In this document: piece by piece, positions 35,020 to 47,385 of the stretch
Layout of the letters: every line of letters begins with the position of its first letter
How positions within the stretch are numbered: position 1 is the first letter of the stretch
DNA from: Chiua virens
Taxonomy: Eukaryota > Basidiomycota > Agaricomycetes > Boletales > Boletaceae
NCBI GenBank assembly: GCA_019787685.1
Contig: JAHNUO010000013.1
Location: 744,001 to 808,000, forward strand
DNA: 64,000 nt
Reading direction: 5' to 3'
Notes under the pieces: model-generated
Database searches by the model: none
The model's input: the letters and a program-made list of their open reading frames with translations, nothing else
Told to the model about the DNA's origin: nothing
Translations under genes and position numbers: made by a program

Positions 35020-38000
35020 TCTTCCCCCGCGCATGTCGTTTTCTTTTTTTTTCACTTTCGTGAGGTCATGGCAGGTTTACTTGTCTGTTGCCATCGTTAT
35101 TTATTCGGTGCTTTCATATTCCGTTTCGATTTTCTTCCATCTCGTGGAACCACTACTCATACATCTGTACTGTATTTGACTCACGATTCATGCACGTTCA
35201 CGACCCTTTCTTCGCCCGCTTTCTTATCTTTTCTCTCCTCGTCCACCCGTGTTTGAATTTGGCTGAGATCTAGGCATGGCATGTATTGAGGCCACAAGTA
35301 CACCATATACGCTGCGTGACTGTGGCATTCTCCTTCCCAGTCTTGTTCACGGCAAGATGCCGTTGCTCGATGGTGTCGCCAGCATCAGTTCGCCAATCGG
35401 CAAGCATCAAACTGCAACACTGCATTAAAACCAAGCTTGGCCAAGTGCCAAGTTACCGGCCAATGCGCGTCCCTTCTCATTCATTGAAATGTGTTTCCAT
35501 GAAACGCCGAAGCGCGCACCCGACCAGAACTAAAACCTAAGAGCCGGACCCGAGACGAAGAACCCCGAGACCCAAACATGCTGCATGTTCGAGGCCCGGG
35601 CAGCCGGAAATGCGGGACGAACGCAACTTGGCATCCAACGAGGGATGCGCGCGAGGTTTCTATTCCCCATGAAACGTGGTGCGAACCTGCGGCGCGGCCT
35701 CGCCCGGGGCCAGGTTCGGGAGGGTCAACATTTGATCCCGAGCGACGCCGGAGTTGTCTGGACACACGAGGGTCCATTGCGTTTTGGAAATGTGGATATG
35801 TTGTCCCCGAGGGATGCGCAGCTCAACCGACTCGGATCGACACGTCGCGTCGCACCCATCCGGTGTTGTCTGGACACACGAGGGTCCATTGTGTTTTGAA
35901 AAAAGAAAGAAAAAACCTCGGAAGCGCGTGGAAAGAGGATAAACGTTTATTCAGCATTCCGTTATTTCAACATTATAATAAACATATGATGGGTACCGGT
36001 TCGGGAGATAGGTTTTACCGATAGACCCGGGAGGCTGGGATCTGCAGGGTACAGGACACGCGAGGCAAAATAGGGAGAATGTGGGTTGCCTCGGCTACGT
36101 TTGTATCACTGGGTACGCCACCCCCTGTTGCGAGGGATCGTCATCACACAACGCGCTATGATGCCAATCAGCAGGTCCTGGGTTGCTTTACATACAACGT
36201 GTCATTGGGCTGGAACGCCACCCTGCGCATCGTTTCCCAACGATCATCTGTCGTCGTGGGGACATTGGCATCCGAGGGGCGCGAGGTACCTCTGCAACAG
36301 CATTCCGCAGGCGCCCGGCTTTTCAGTGGACAGCGTCACCCTCGAGCCAGGTCCGCGCGCAGCAGCATTGGGCGATGGTGTGAACCAAAGACACGGACGC
36401 CAGCACTGACCTAGACGGCCGACACGTACAGCCCTGCGGGCTTGCCAAGGCGTCGCCCGAGTAAAAGGGGAAAGGTGGGCAGGTAGTGCACAGTCCTGCC
36501 AGGGAGGTGCGGCGTTGGCGTCGCCGTGGTGGGAGCGTGCGTGATAGAGGCAGCGCCTATAATTATGAGAACACGTCATTCGAGCGTGCGTGTTGCATGT
36601 GGAACGAGGCGTCACGGCGCACTTGGAAGAGGGCCGCAGCCGTGGAGACGATTTCGACGTCGATTCAATTTGGATGTGACGTTGATGTACTTGGGTGCGC
36701 GTCCATAAATCTGCCGGAGGAGCTTGGAATTGAATGCGAATGGGAACATGTGATGGGCGGAGACGGTGGCATGTGGGTGGTGTCGTCCGAGACGAAACGC
36801 GTGTTCGAGTGCCGCTTTTTGGGCGTATGGAGGTGGCGAATTGCTCAGATGATGAACTCGATACATTGTACGGGAATGGGGAACGTCGCCAAGATATGAA
36901 TCAATTTAGAGATAGACGCCGTTCAATGCGGCACGGAACTCATCGATCATTGGTCCATCCATCTAGCTTTTTATGGTGTGGGATGTCCATGTTGCTTATC
37001 TTCACAAACCATGGCTAGCGCTGTGGACGGTGGAGACGCGATGGAGATATGGAACGCATGTTTAACGTACATTCTGGAGCCAGGCCCGACTCGTCGCATC
37101 GTATGCCGGGGATCTACGAGGTCTCCGGCAATGCATATTGGCATGAGAAGGTACCACGGGGTGATGAAAAAGGACACTGGGAAAGTAAGAGGTCGATAGA
37201 TCATGGATGCACAAAGGCCTACATAATTGACGTGATGAGCAGACACAGTTGGGCCTCGAACGCGTTATGCGATGCAACGCGTGTGAGCAAGCGTGCTAGT
37301 GAGAGAAGATAGCCAAGGACGGCGTCAGTACATGTCCGACTGACCGTGACCTGGCATGGGCCGCACACTCACTTGTACCCCGTTCTTGTCCGTCTTGTCG
37401 TTTCTGTCTAATCCACATTCAGAACTGTTAACCGCGATATCCGCCACAACGTTTGTCCACGTATTTGCCGCCGCCGCACTGCGCAGACCAGAATTCTGCC
37501 TGCCATTGAGTCTGTGCCAGCAAGCTTTGACAGGCCACGGCTCAATCGTCCAGCGCACACGTCACATCACTGAATTGTCACCACGTCGAGTCTATCAACC
37601 ACAACCTGTCCCGTCGGCTGAGATAACTTTTCTCGCGGGTACAACATGGAATAGACCCCTTGCAAACCCCACGTCAGGGATACCGTACGCTGTCGGCAAC
37701 GTTGCTTCCAAGTGCGCGATAGTATGTAAGTCAAGTAATTTAAATGACACTCCCACGAGCGTCGGTTTATCCCGCGACTCGAGCGAACAAGAACACAGAA
37801 GATTCTTGGATCAGAGATCGTGTCTCGGTAAAAACTAAAGAAAAAGGAAATACATACGTCCGTTCGTCTCGCGCTTCAAACTTTGATTCACCCCTTGTGA
37901 TGCGGCGCCGGTCCCATGCCGAAGCTTTGTGTGTACAGATACCGGGATGCTTCGTGATGGATTCCAGATTTTCAAGAGGGGCCATATTACTGGTGCTGCC

Positions 38001-38486
38001 AGTGGTGCGAGCTGTGCCTCGGAAGAACCAGGGCCAGAGATACTATCTGATCAAGTTCTCCCGGAAGGTTCTTGCGATAAATCATGGAACCAGGCTCGCT
38101 TCGCTCGGTCACTCCGCAATGAGAAACGCGTCTGATCGGTGGTATAGACCCCCCGTGTGCAGTGCAGAGTTCGCCCCTCCCTTTTTTTTCCCCCCAGATC
38201 TAGAACCTGACTTTTTCTTGACTAGTCTGCGCACGTCCATTTCTAAAATAAACACTGCCGAGGTAGGATCTAGTATAACCTGCGTTTTGCCAGGCTGTAC
38301 AGCTTGGGAATACGTATCTCGGTCAGGTTTACGATGTTTCGTGTCCGCTAGCGATGGACATGGCTCCCCTCTTCCGCCAGCCATAAATTGCGCCCGCCCC
38401 GGCGAAGGATTTCATTAAACACCTCATCTGCCCCTCTCCCCAAGTTTACCTGGCTGATACCGTGCCATCCGCTCTACCCTTTCTCA
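35020..38486. other. 3.5 kb intergenic, GC-rich stretch with a short direct repeat
   Basis: Begins with the 3' flank of the preceding gene. 35500-35930 is GC-rich with many CpG. Several 60-220-codon frames overlap on both strands between 35.5 and 38.4 kb, but they shadow one another and show no family traits. Confidence 0.35.
35755..35906 (+). repeat. Short direct repeat pair
   Basis: The string TTGTCTGGACACACGAGGGT and the following bases (CCATTG[C/T]GTTTT) occur at about 35755 and again about 115 bp later at about 35870. Confidence 0.7.
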
Positions 38487-39136
38487 ATGTCTCAAGTATG
38501 TCCTTGCTATCCTCGAATGTGTCCCTGTCCCACTGATTTGACCAGCCCTCCCAGGCTCAGCCCATGTATCCCCCCCAATACAACATCAATGGAGCCGATG
38601 AGGCACCGAGAGTTCCCCGAAGAACCCCGATGGCGTGTCAGTTCTGTAGAGGTACGCTTGTCACCTCCCGATCTTGCCCATTGATGTTGTCGAGCCCAAC
38701 CCTGTCCGTTTCGTTTTGGTCCCCAGGGCGGAAACTCAAGTGCGACGGCAGTCGGCCGAGCTGCAGTAATTGCAATCGTCGCGGCTACCCGTGCTTATAC
38801 GTACCAGTGTACGTTACCTCATTCTTCCTCACCCTTTTTAGAGGGAAAAAAATACATCTGTCCCCATGCTCACACTGCCTCTTCTTGCCAGATCTGCTGA
38901 ACAACATAAATAGAAATTTGTTCGGATTTCTTTCATTTTCTTCTTTATTTTCTTTTTCCATTGCTCCACGTCGTCGTTCTTGTAGCGTCTCTTCGCTCTT
39001 CGGTTGCGCCCATGTTAATGGATCCGTGGGTATCACACGATGGAATCGTGCTCCGTTTGATTTTGATTTCCCTCGAAGTAGGCGATGCGAGTCTGGACTC
39101 GGACGGGAGGGTGCGGGTGGATATCCTCGTAGATAA
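38487..39136 (+). CDS. Short Zn(II)2Cys6 transcription factor
   Basis: Exons 38487-38495 (MSQ), 38555-38651, 38727-38808 and probably 38986-39136. The middle exons give a fungal zinc-cluster motif: A-C-Q-F-C-R-G-R-K-L-K-C-D-G, then C-S-N-C-N-R-R-G-Y-P-C-L-Y. That is C-x2-C-x6-C-x6-C-x2-C-x6-C, binding two zinc ions and contacting DNA. Total about 112 residues with no middle-homology domain, as in a group of very short zinc-cluster proteins in agaricomycetes. The last exon (VSSLFGCAHVNGS ... GGYPRR) is less certain than the rest. Confidence 0.8.
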
Positions 39137-42100
39137 ATATACCTAGGTCGCATAATCCATGGCATGCATGTATAATAACTGGCAGCAGATCCAGATGGGC
39201 CTTCGAGTTGTCCTTAGGCGACTGCCAATTTTCCATTATTACCCTTGCTTGGGCTGTTGCAAATTGGCGGGCCATGTGAGTGGCATCCGCGATCACCTCG
39301 GACCTTGAAAGGTGGTCGGGATATTGAATGATGACCATGAATCGAGATCTCTGCCAATTCAGGCGAGCGATGGTGTGATTACGCAGCTAAGCATATTGAA
39401 CAGCTTTTTTTTTGGTCTAGCGTGAATTTACTGGAAAAAAGCCACCATGACTGAAAACTCCTGATTGATGCCATACGTGCGATTACAAACCAGAGTCTCG
39501 CCTTGTTTGGAGTTTCCAATTCCCACCTATCATAAGTAGGATGTGTTCAAGTTCGTTATCACCCACAAGCGGCCATTTAAAGGTGATAGAGGCTGTGCAA
39601 AAGCGAGGTCAGTGCTGTCAGAGGGGGGGGTTCAGGGGGTGAATCATGATGGTCCCTAATATAGCGCGGGTCCCCTGGTCAGCACCTGTAGCGAGGTCAA
39701 CGATTCCAGATAACCGCACACCATGTGCACCGGCGACCGGCCGGCAGGCGCTAGTGTGTGATCCGAAGGACATCGCTTAGATGCTTACGTCACATGTTCA
39801 TCTCATCATGAACACTAAACTAACCCGCACCCGTATACGTCTGACCAATTTGAAGAGAGAAAGAAATGTAAAGAAAGGAAAATGAGAAACGCAAGGCGAT
39901 CAGAAGATGATGGTAAGGGAAAAAAACGATGAAACGGTTCTCGTCTTTGGTTCTTCTTCGCATCCGTCGCCCGCCCGTCACCTCATCCAGAAGCCGGTAG
40001 TGCAGTGTACGAGCATTCCGCGATGATGGTGTCGGGGTTCCCGCTGGTGAGAAGAGGCGACCATCCTGGGAAGCAAATTAAGTATGCCAAGGCCCTTCGG
40101 GAAAAAAATGAAAGTGATTGACAAATCCGCTTACCCACAGCAATTGCTGTGGGTCGATGGTATATTAGTAGTACTACTAAGGGGTGAAACGTCAACGAAA
40201 ACACGTGCAGTAAAGGCCCTTTCCAGACCTTGTGGAAGGTGTGAAATTGATGGGGATCGAGGGATCGAAGACGAAAATTGAACGGCGTCGCGTTCTCTTC
40301 AAACGCGATAAGAACGGATCGATTCGAGGATTGCGTCGTTATCCTACAAGATGTTGATCATCGCTGGGAGCACCATCTCGGTTAGGATGAATGCGTGCGA
40401 TTTAATCATCGATGGGAAGCGACCAAGGAAAGCGATAACGCCACTCCAATCGCTTTGTAAAGGCGGGGTGTCGTCAAGCATGAAGTGAGCGAGTTCCCAT
40501 TGATCGGCAGTGATAGAGATTGATTGATCTATATGCACGGCAATCTAGTTTTAGTCGTTAGTGTGCAGAATGTTTTGTCTTGGAGAAACAACTTGACTTT
40601 TACTAATGAACTTTTAAAAGGGGTCACAGTGGGAATTGGGTGCTGCATGAACATGAACGCTGGCGATGGACCCGGTGAACTCAACTTTGTTGTTCGATCG
40701 TAAATGAGAGGTCCCAGTTGGTTCCACTTCGAACCTCAAGTTAGTAGCCAATCGCGGTAAAGCCTATCAAGAGTCCGCCTCGTGGGATTTGGAACAAATT
40801 GGGAACGGTGAGTCAGCGCGCTTCAGCGCTCTAATTAAGCTCGGAAGCACGCTTGTAAGTATTTCATTCGCAACGTTAAACGGTCCTGTATTCGGACGGT
40901 TCCCTTGTAACGACCACCCCTGCAGGCTGCAGCGTATTACTAATCCCGGACTTCATCATCGACGAAGAAGAGGGCTAGTATCTTTTTCCGAAAGTAAGTG
41001 ACTACTCGTGCGATAACGCAAGCATGCAGCCGCATGCAAATTGATACAATCACTCAATGATGGGCCCAAAACTCTTAATCATCGCATATCAGCGCACTGA
41101 GGCCAACCCCAACGTTAGATCAATGAATCGCTCATCATCATGGTCTTACTAAGAACTCGGATGAAAATGCTTGACCATCGCAGGTACGTATTCATGAATA
41201 AGCTCAGCGGTTGACGGGCTGACCCCCCTAAGACTGCAACTTTGGGGTGAGATTGCGTTGCCGCATCACTTCTCCATATGCTTGGCGAGTTTTGAGCTTG
41301 ATCCATACCAATGATACCATATTGGCTCCTAGTAGGCGATGAGTCCCTGCGAAAGAATTTTGTGTTCCGCAATGCCATACCAAGTTTGCGGGATCGATCC
41401 CCTTTGGGCAGCCGTCGGTTGTTTGGGTGAGTCTCCCGAACGTCATACTTAGGTCAGTTGACAGACTAAATCGTTTGAGTTTTCCCCGCACAAAAGAGCC
41501 TAATCACAATGTCCCAAACGAGGTTAAATAAGCAGTGCATGCTGCAACATTGCATACAGGTTAGTTTGCTTTATCGACATGATTTTGGACCCAAGCCGCA
41601 TCAAGACGGACCGTTATATTACCCCTGTGGTTGGAACCGTGTCCTTGGGTTCACATACACTTCTTCCATTATTGTGGAATGCAAGCAGAAGCTCAAAAAT
41701 ATGGCACGCAAGTGGCTCTAGTTGAACGATTCATCCGACGCCAGTTCTGTCGGTGATTTTGAAGCCCCGGAGCGTCATTGTTGTCATTAGCGATCTGCAT
41801 TCCTCCGACTTGCATCCGAATTGACCAAGTGACACCTACTGCGGCGTCCTTCTGGGGAAGAGGTCCGGAAGAAGTCGTGACATCAAAACTGACGAACGAT
41901 GCGACCAGAGGGCATGTGGCCTGAAAGATGTGCTGTGGTATGGAGGGACGCTGCAAAGACACGGACGAGGTATAGTCTAACGTGCAGGGATGTGAAAAAG
42001 GTTACAACTCCGCTGAAGTCTTCTAGTGGAGCTGCTGCTAAGTATTTCTCTAACTTCTCTAAGAAAGTATGGGGGACAGGTCGAAATTTTTTTATTCAGC

Positions 42101-42763
42101 GCTCTATAGCCAGGGTCGCCTGGCGTGAGCCGGCATCGCTGAGATGATAGATCCCGCCTTAAGCTTGAAGCTAGAGTCAAAATTTTGTACAATGCACAAG
42201 CAACCAGTGAACGTTGCCATCATGGGGTCGACCCGAAATCACAAACCGTTACTGTCGGCGAGTTCTCGTGTTGCAACCAGACTTTGTTAGACAAAAATCA
42301 CTCTGGTTCAAGAAGTCGTCGAAGACATGGCTTCCAAGCAGTCATTGCAGTATGGTTTGAATACAAAGACTGCTCGAGCTCAGATAAGTAGGTCAATGAG
42401 TTCAGTTCGACGAAGTATATGTAGATCTGTTGCAATTGCTTGATATTGTCAATAGATAAGATTAGATTACCCGTATATAGTAAATTGAAGCAACTAAAAA
42501 TCTGTCTCGTAGGATCGATATAATCTTGTCAACTCATTGTGTAGAGAAGTAGTATGTTCGCAAGCTAGACATGTGGGATTTGTCGCCGATATCAATTGAT
42601 GATACCATTGACACTAGACATTAGTTGAAGAATTGTCCCGTCGGAACGAAAAGTCGCGCCATTTCAACAAGTTCGCACGGGTTCGTTGAACCAGGGTTAC
42701 GCGCACTTTGTCAACTACCATCACATTCTCGTCGTACGGCCATGTCTACGACAAAACCTGAAA
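39137..42763. other. 3.6 kb without a secure gene
   Basis: Some minus-strand frames look coding in amino-acid make-up: 40344-40538 (QWELAHFMLDDTPPLQ ... IL-stop), 41228-41491 and 41693-41962. I could not chain or identify them. They may be exons of one minus-strand gene of unknown function at about 40.3-42.2 kb. Confidence 0.3.
40133..40154. repeat. Perfect 22-bp palindrome
   Basis: Half-site ACCCACAGCAA followed immediately by its reverse complement TTGCTGTGGGT. No loop. No gene start is close enough to assign it as an operator. Confidence 0.75.
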
Positions 42764-44413
42764 ATGGCTTTCCTCAACCCTCGCACAACTACCTACGAAT
42801 TCATGGGCCCGCCCGGCGCTACGCTCATTACCATAGGTGTGCCTGTCATGGCCTACCTCCTTTACTTCGGGTGTTCCGAGTCCGCGGGTGCTTGTCCACC
42901 TTCCTATGTCTTATCCCCTTCTCTCTTGGCTGCACGCGTACAAGAGTCTGTAACTAACCCACAGTGGTGGATAAGCCTCTGGGACACGCAGGCCGCGTTG
43001 ATTTACTTGGCCTGGTATGCTTTTTGCATCGGCGCTTGGGTGGTCTTGCCGGGCGATTGGATAAAAGGTGTTACTACAAGAGATGGCCAAAACAAGCAGT
43101 ACAAAATCAATGGTATCCCCTTTCTTTGTATCGTATGGAACTGTGACTAATCCATTGTCTTGCATTATGCAGCATTTTCTACTTTTCTGCTTGCACTAGG
43201 TATCACTACCGGTTACATCGTCCGCTACGGTCCCGAGTCATTCACTTTCATGTATGATAAATGGCTTGGCTTTCTTACTGCTTCCCTCGTCATGTCTATC
43301 GTGCAAGCGATAGCAGTCTATGTTGCTTCTTTCAGAGCAGGCGCGTTGTTGGCCCTTGGTGGTAATTCCGGAAACCCAATCTATGATGTCCGCTCTGCTT
43401 TTCTCTTCCCATTACGCGTCTGACTTGTTCGTGTTTCCCCAGTTCTACATCGGACGCGAACTGAACCCTTCTATCGGGTCATTCGACATCAAATCGTTTA
43501 ACGAGCTTCGTCCTGGACTCATCCTATGGGTGCTGATCGACATCAGCATGGTCTGTAAACAAGCAGTGATGCGCGGTGGTTGGGAAAACGTCACGTGGAG
43601 TATGTGGCTCGTGCTTGCATTCCAGAGTTTCTACGTCGTGGATGCATTGTACAATGAGGTGAGGATGCCCTGTAGTGTTTTCCTTTCCAGAAACACTCTG
43701 ACAACCGAACAGCCAGCCATCTTCACAACCATGGATATCACCACTGATGGCTTTGGCTTCATGCTCTCCGTTGGCGATCTTACCTGGGTGCCTTTTGTAT
43801 ACTCCCTCCAGGCACGTTACCTTGTCCTTCAAACCTGTCGAACTTGATGTTGCAAGCACTCTTGGAATTGTGGCTGTCAATGCCTTGGGCTATTGGATCT
43901 TCAGAGATGCTAATGGAGAAAAGAATGACTTCCGCAATGGCAAGAACCCTAAGAGTGGGTAATCCAGATTTATGACAGTTTCAGTAGCTGACGATCTGTT
44001 AATTAGACCTATCATGGATGACCACGGAAAAGGGATCTAAGTTACTTACGTCAGGCTGGTGGGGACGATCGCGCCATCCAAATTACTTGTACGTTGGTAA
44101 TTCTTGTTTTTTGCCCGTGGAACTAATCCCGCGTTTGCGCCCCACTTCATAGCGGCGACCTCCTCATGGCGCTTGCATGGTCTCTTCCCACGGGATTCGA
44201 AACTCCCATCACATACTTCTACTGTTATCTACTTCGCAGTTTTACTCATTCATAGACAGAGGAGGGATGATGAGAATTGCGAAAAGAAGTGAGTACCACT
44301 TTTATATATTTGTCCTGAATATGACCTTGATGCACATGTATCACAGGTACGGCAAAGACTGGGAAAAGTATAAACGGCTCGTCCCCTATCGCATTATCCC
44401 ATACGTATACTAG
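42764..44413 (+). CDS. ERG24: Delta(14)-sterol reductase (C-14 sterol reductase)
   Basis: Endoplasmic-reticulum membrane enzyme that reduces the C14-C15 double bond of sterol intermediates in ergosterol synthesis using NADPH. The multi-span protein carries family signatures: LNPRTTTYEFMGPPGA at the start, YIGRELNPSIGSFDIK, FNELRPGLILWVLID, MDITTDGFGFMLSVGDLTWV, PFVYSLQARYLV, SGWWGRSRHPNY and the end YGKDWEKYKRLVPYRIIPYVY. Introns are after KIN (near 43112), after NPIYD (43389), after YNE (43656), near 43953 (GTGGGT), 44090 (GTACGT) and 44290. Possibly a 63-nt one ends TAACTAACCCACAG at 42963. Extra bases break the frame at about 43826 (before FKPVELD) and 44223 (before VIYFAVLLIHRQRRDD). The upstream ATG of MSTTKPENG is out of frame, so I used MAFLNPRT. 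Followed at once by the SDR gene. Confidence 0.92.
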
Positions 44414-44701
44414 GTTTATACAGTTCGCTCGGATTGTGGATATAGTTCTCGTCGCAGACACACGACCAGTGCATTGCAATGCGATCAATCAAGAATAGTG
44501 CGCCGTTTTCATGACCTATCTTTGGTGACACGTTGGTCAACTGAGAACTTTCTGACCCCAATATCGCAAACATCGTGTAATCGTACTAGATTGGCTAAGT
44601 AATGGACGTGTGCATTTTCATTTCAGCGGCTGCGGAAGATTCTCTGATATAAGCCAGTCTGCTTTGGCCCCAAGGCATTAATATCGTCACGGTGTGTTTA
44701 A

Positions 44702-44717
44702 AGAGGTGATCACCTCT
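44702..44717. promoter_or_regulatory. Perfect 16-bp palindrome upstream of the SDR gene
   Basis: AGAGGTGATCACCTCT, 30 bp before the ATG of the short-chain dehydrogenase gene. Position and symmetry suggest a dimeric regulator site, but that is inference. Confidence 0.4.
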
Positions 44718-44747
44718 ACCAGTGCTCAGCATCCGAATATCACAACC

Positions 44748-45849
44748 ATGTCCGATACCAAGATCTGGTTTAGTATGTTGTATTGACTATCCTTATGTAG
44801 TGCCGTTACTTATTCGCGCTACAGTAACAGGCGCCTCGTCTGGTTTTGGCCGCGCGATGTCCGAGCATCTGCTCCGCATCGACCACAAAGTCGTCGCTAC
44901 CCTCCGCAAACCCGAGACGCTGTCAGACCTGATAGCGCGCTATCCTCCTACGCAGCTTCTCGTCGTCCCGGTGGACGTGACCAACAAGGCCGAGATCACG
45001 GCTGCGTTTGCAAGGGCAGAGCAAGTCTTCGGCAGGATCGATGTCGTGTTCAACAACGCCGGAGTGACACTCACGGGGGAGGTCGAGTCTATGGAGGAAG
45101 TAGATGCGAGAGGTATCTTTGACGTCAACTTCTGGGGCGCGGTGCACGTCACCAAGGAAGCGGTACGGTTCTTCCGAGAGGTGAATAAGCCTGTCGGAGG
45201 GAGGTTGCTGCAGGTGTCGTCGAGGCTTGGTCTCGTAGGCAGTGTTGCGTTGGGGTATTACAGTGCTTCGTACGTGTGGTTTCGTCGTGGTGATGATGGT
45301 ATTGTGACGCTGATTGAGCTGATAACAGCAAGTTTGGTGGGTCGATACTTGCCGCGTTCCCGAGTTAGTGTGAAGTTCACGGTTGCGTCGCTAGCTCTAG
45401 AGGGCCTCACCGAAAGTCTCGCAGAAGAGCTTGACCCAACGTGGAACATCAAGGTAGTCACATTGTCCCTTGGGTCACATCTTAAATTCATCTATTTTGT
45501 ATTCTACCTTGTTTATTATTCCCTCCAGGTCACGATCCTCGAACCAGGCCCATTCCGGACAGAGATAGCCAAAAACAATTACCATGCGGTGCCACCGCAC
45601 CCTGCATACACCAACCCTGTTTCCCGTGCGGCGCAGATTCGCCAGAGGCTCGCGGCAGGGGAGATGTTCGACTGGCGACGTCACGAAAGCCGTGGCAGTG
45701 ATCGAGCGGGTGTCTCGACTCCAGGATGCGCCAATACGGTTCCCATTGCACAAACGTGTCGTGGAGGCCATGAAGACAAGGCGAGGGGTCTGCAGGAAGT
45801 GGCCTCCACGTACGAAAGTTGGACGGAAGATCTGTACCATGATAATTGA
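44748..45849 (+). CDS. Short-chain dehydrogenase/reductase (classical SDR)
   Basis: NAD(P)-dependent oxidoreductase with a Rossmann fold; substrate unknown. Start MSDTKIWF, then a GTATGT intron, then T-G-A-S-S-G-F-G (cofactor loop), VDVTNKAEITAAF, N-N-A-G, VSSRLGLVGS and Y-S-A-S-K with catalytic Ser, Tyr and Lys. The Lys comes from an 8-nt micro-exon, 45329-45336, between introns 45270-45328 and 45337-45394. Splicing this way gives SASKFALEGLTESLAEELDP, the normal family sequence. The last intron ends near 45528 before VTILEPGPFRTEIAKNN. An extra T at 45673 (before GDVTKAVAVIERVS) and a missing base near 45774 shift the frame out and back; the usual C-terminus ASTYESWTEDL then follows. A decayed inverted copy lies at 47.4-48.4 kb. 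Confidence 0.88.
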
Positions 45850-45991
45850 TGTGACGTGAGTAGTAGTTTGAATATATATATGACGCTGCAATGAATGTCC
45901 AACGATACAACCCATCATAGGGGAAGACTAGGCGTGACGAGTCCATCGTATGGATGACATTGCAATGAGACGACTCAACAAAGCGCTGGCC

Positions 45992-46586
45992 TCAGGACGC
46001 CGCAGGTTCCGAGTCTTCATCTTGTTCATAGAATTCCACTTCCCAGTCGAGATTTTCTAACAATGCTTGCGTGTAGAAATAATCTGGCTTGACTTGGCCG
46101 TTCAATGGCGCAAACCACATCCGGCATCGCACCTGGGACGTGGGCGCAAAGAACTCCACCCACTACCACAAGCCCATTCTCCCCTGTCATCATGTGTCAC
46201 AGCAGCTGAATTACATGAAACAGAAGGCGAGTTTTATTTACCCATTGAGTCATCCCTTTCTTTGGCTGCGTGCCAATGACAGCTCCAGAGTGCCAGTACC
46301 AGTAGCTGTCATGGGCGCGCGGAACCACACATTGTCCCCGCGCTAAAGATGAGACAATAAAATGAGTTCACAACCAAGATCGGGAAGAGATCGTGCTTAC
46401 TTGGACACGGTACGGCCACGGATCGTAGATGTACTCGGGGACCGCTTCTGAGACCGCCATGTGCGCCCAATCACCGTCGTCCCAGATGGCGAGATCGACA
46501 TCGCACAGCACGACCGTGTCAATGTAGTCGCCGGGCCGTGTGTTGTCTACCTTGATTGGTACGTTATTTGGTATCTCTGTGGACAT
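45992..46586 (-). CDS. Conserved small basidiomycete protein of unknown function
   Basis: Minus strand, three exons: MSTEIPNNVPIKVDNTRPGD ... AVPEYIYDPWPYRVQ to a GTAAGC donor at 46412; an exon after CTTTAG (near 46344) with DSYWYWHSGAVIGTQPKKG; and an exon after CCCAG (near 46135) with MWFAPLNGQVKPDYFYTQAL, ending DEDSEPAAS. The blocks GDWAHxAVSxxVPxYxYDPWP and FAPLNGxxKPD are ones I associate with an abundant, uncharacterised agaricomycete family. No membrane segment or signal peptide. Within the second exon the frame shifts in the run CCGCGCGCC (a two-base gain or one-base loss). Function unknown. Confidence 0.65.
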
Positions 46587-47385
46587 AGCTGAGGTGTAGC
46601 GAGAGAGATGGAGTGTTTTAATTGAGAGGCTAATATGGATGCTTAGTTGTCAAGGTCGATGTTGGGCATCCATGCCAGCCCAGACTCTTCCTATGCGTCG
46701 TACCAGTGGACTAAGTGGATGCACAAGCCACCACAGTGGTGGTATCTGCTTTGTGGTGTGCATATCGGAAATCTGTGGACGTGCGCTTTAATCGAGAATA
46801 ATAGATCCTAGAGGTCAGTGGAATTTACAACAGATGTACTTGAGGCCTCGATTGTGGTCTTGTGGATGGTCTGTGGATAGTCAGGCCGGTCAGGGTACGG
46901 AGGATGTCTGCAAGTTTTGACCTGCATAAGTAGTTCCAAAAGGATAGACACGTGGCGGTCTTGTTCCCGGGCCACAGCACACGCGAACGTTATGACCGAC
47001 TCATCATACTAGTATGGATGAAGAAAATAGCTGAACAACCTCACCGTAGTTTAATGTTGTGCGTAAGGGAAATACTGCCTCTGCTGGTCTAGTTCATCTA
47101 GACCGTCCGCTGGATTCATCCAAAAATCCGGAATATTTTCGAAGCAGGAACGTGAGCGCTCACAAGACGAGCAACATGCGAACGATGGGTTGAAGAAACT
47201 ATTAGCCGAACTTGCCAGTCTTGGTCTGTACGAGACTTGCTCGCAGAAGCCGCGTCTCCTTGGGGCTCTCTGCGGCGTTGTTTGAACACGACCGGAACTT
47301 TGGTCAAGGACATCTGCTTTCAAGTGGAAGCTATTGGAAACGTCAGCAGATATGCGACATTAGTTCGAGAGGGAAACCTTGATAT
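46587..47385. other. Centre of the inverted duplication, no gene seen
   Basis: Spacer between the SDR/small-gene side and the inverted SDR relic. A short perfect inverted repeat (CCACCA...TGGTGG) occurs near 46730. No supported exon. Confidence 0.35.

Noticed and set aside
36486..36899. 137-codon open frame in a CpG-rich region
   Set aside because: No recognisable motif or intron structure; other frames are equally open.
37744..38418. 224-codon open frame and its overlaps
   Set aside because: Composition is not protein-like, several frames overlap it, and it runs into the Zn2Cys6 promoter.
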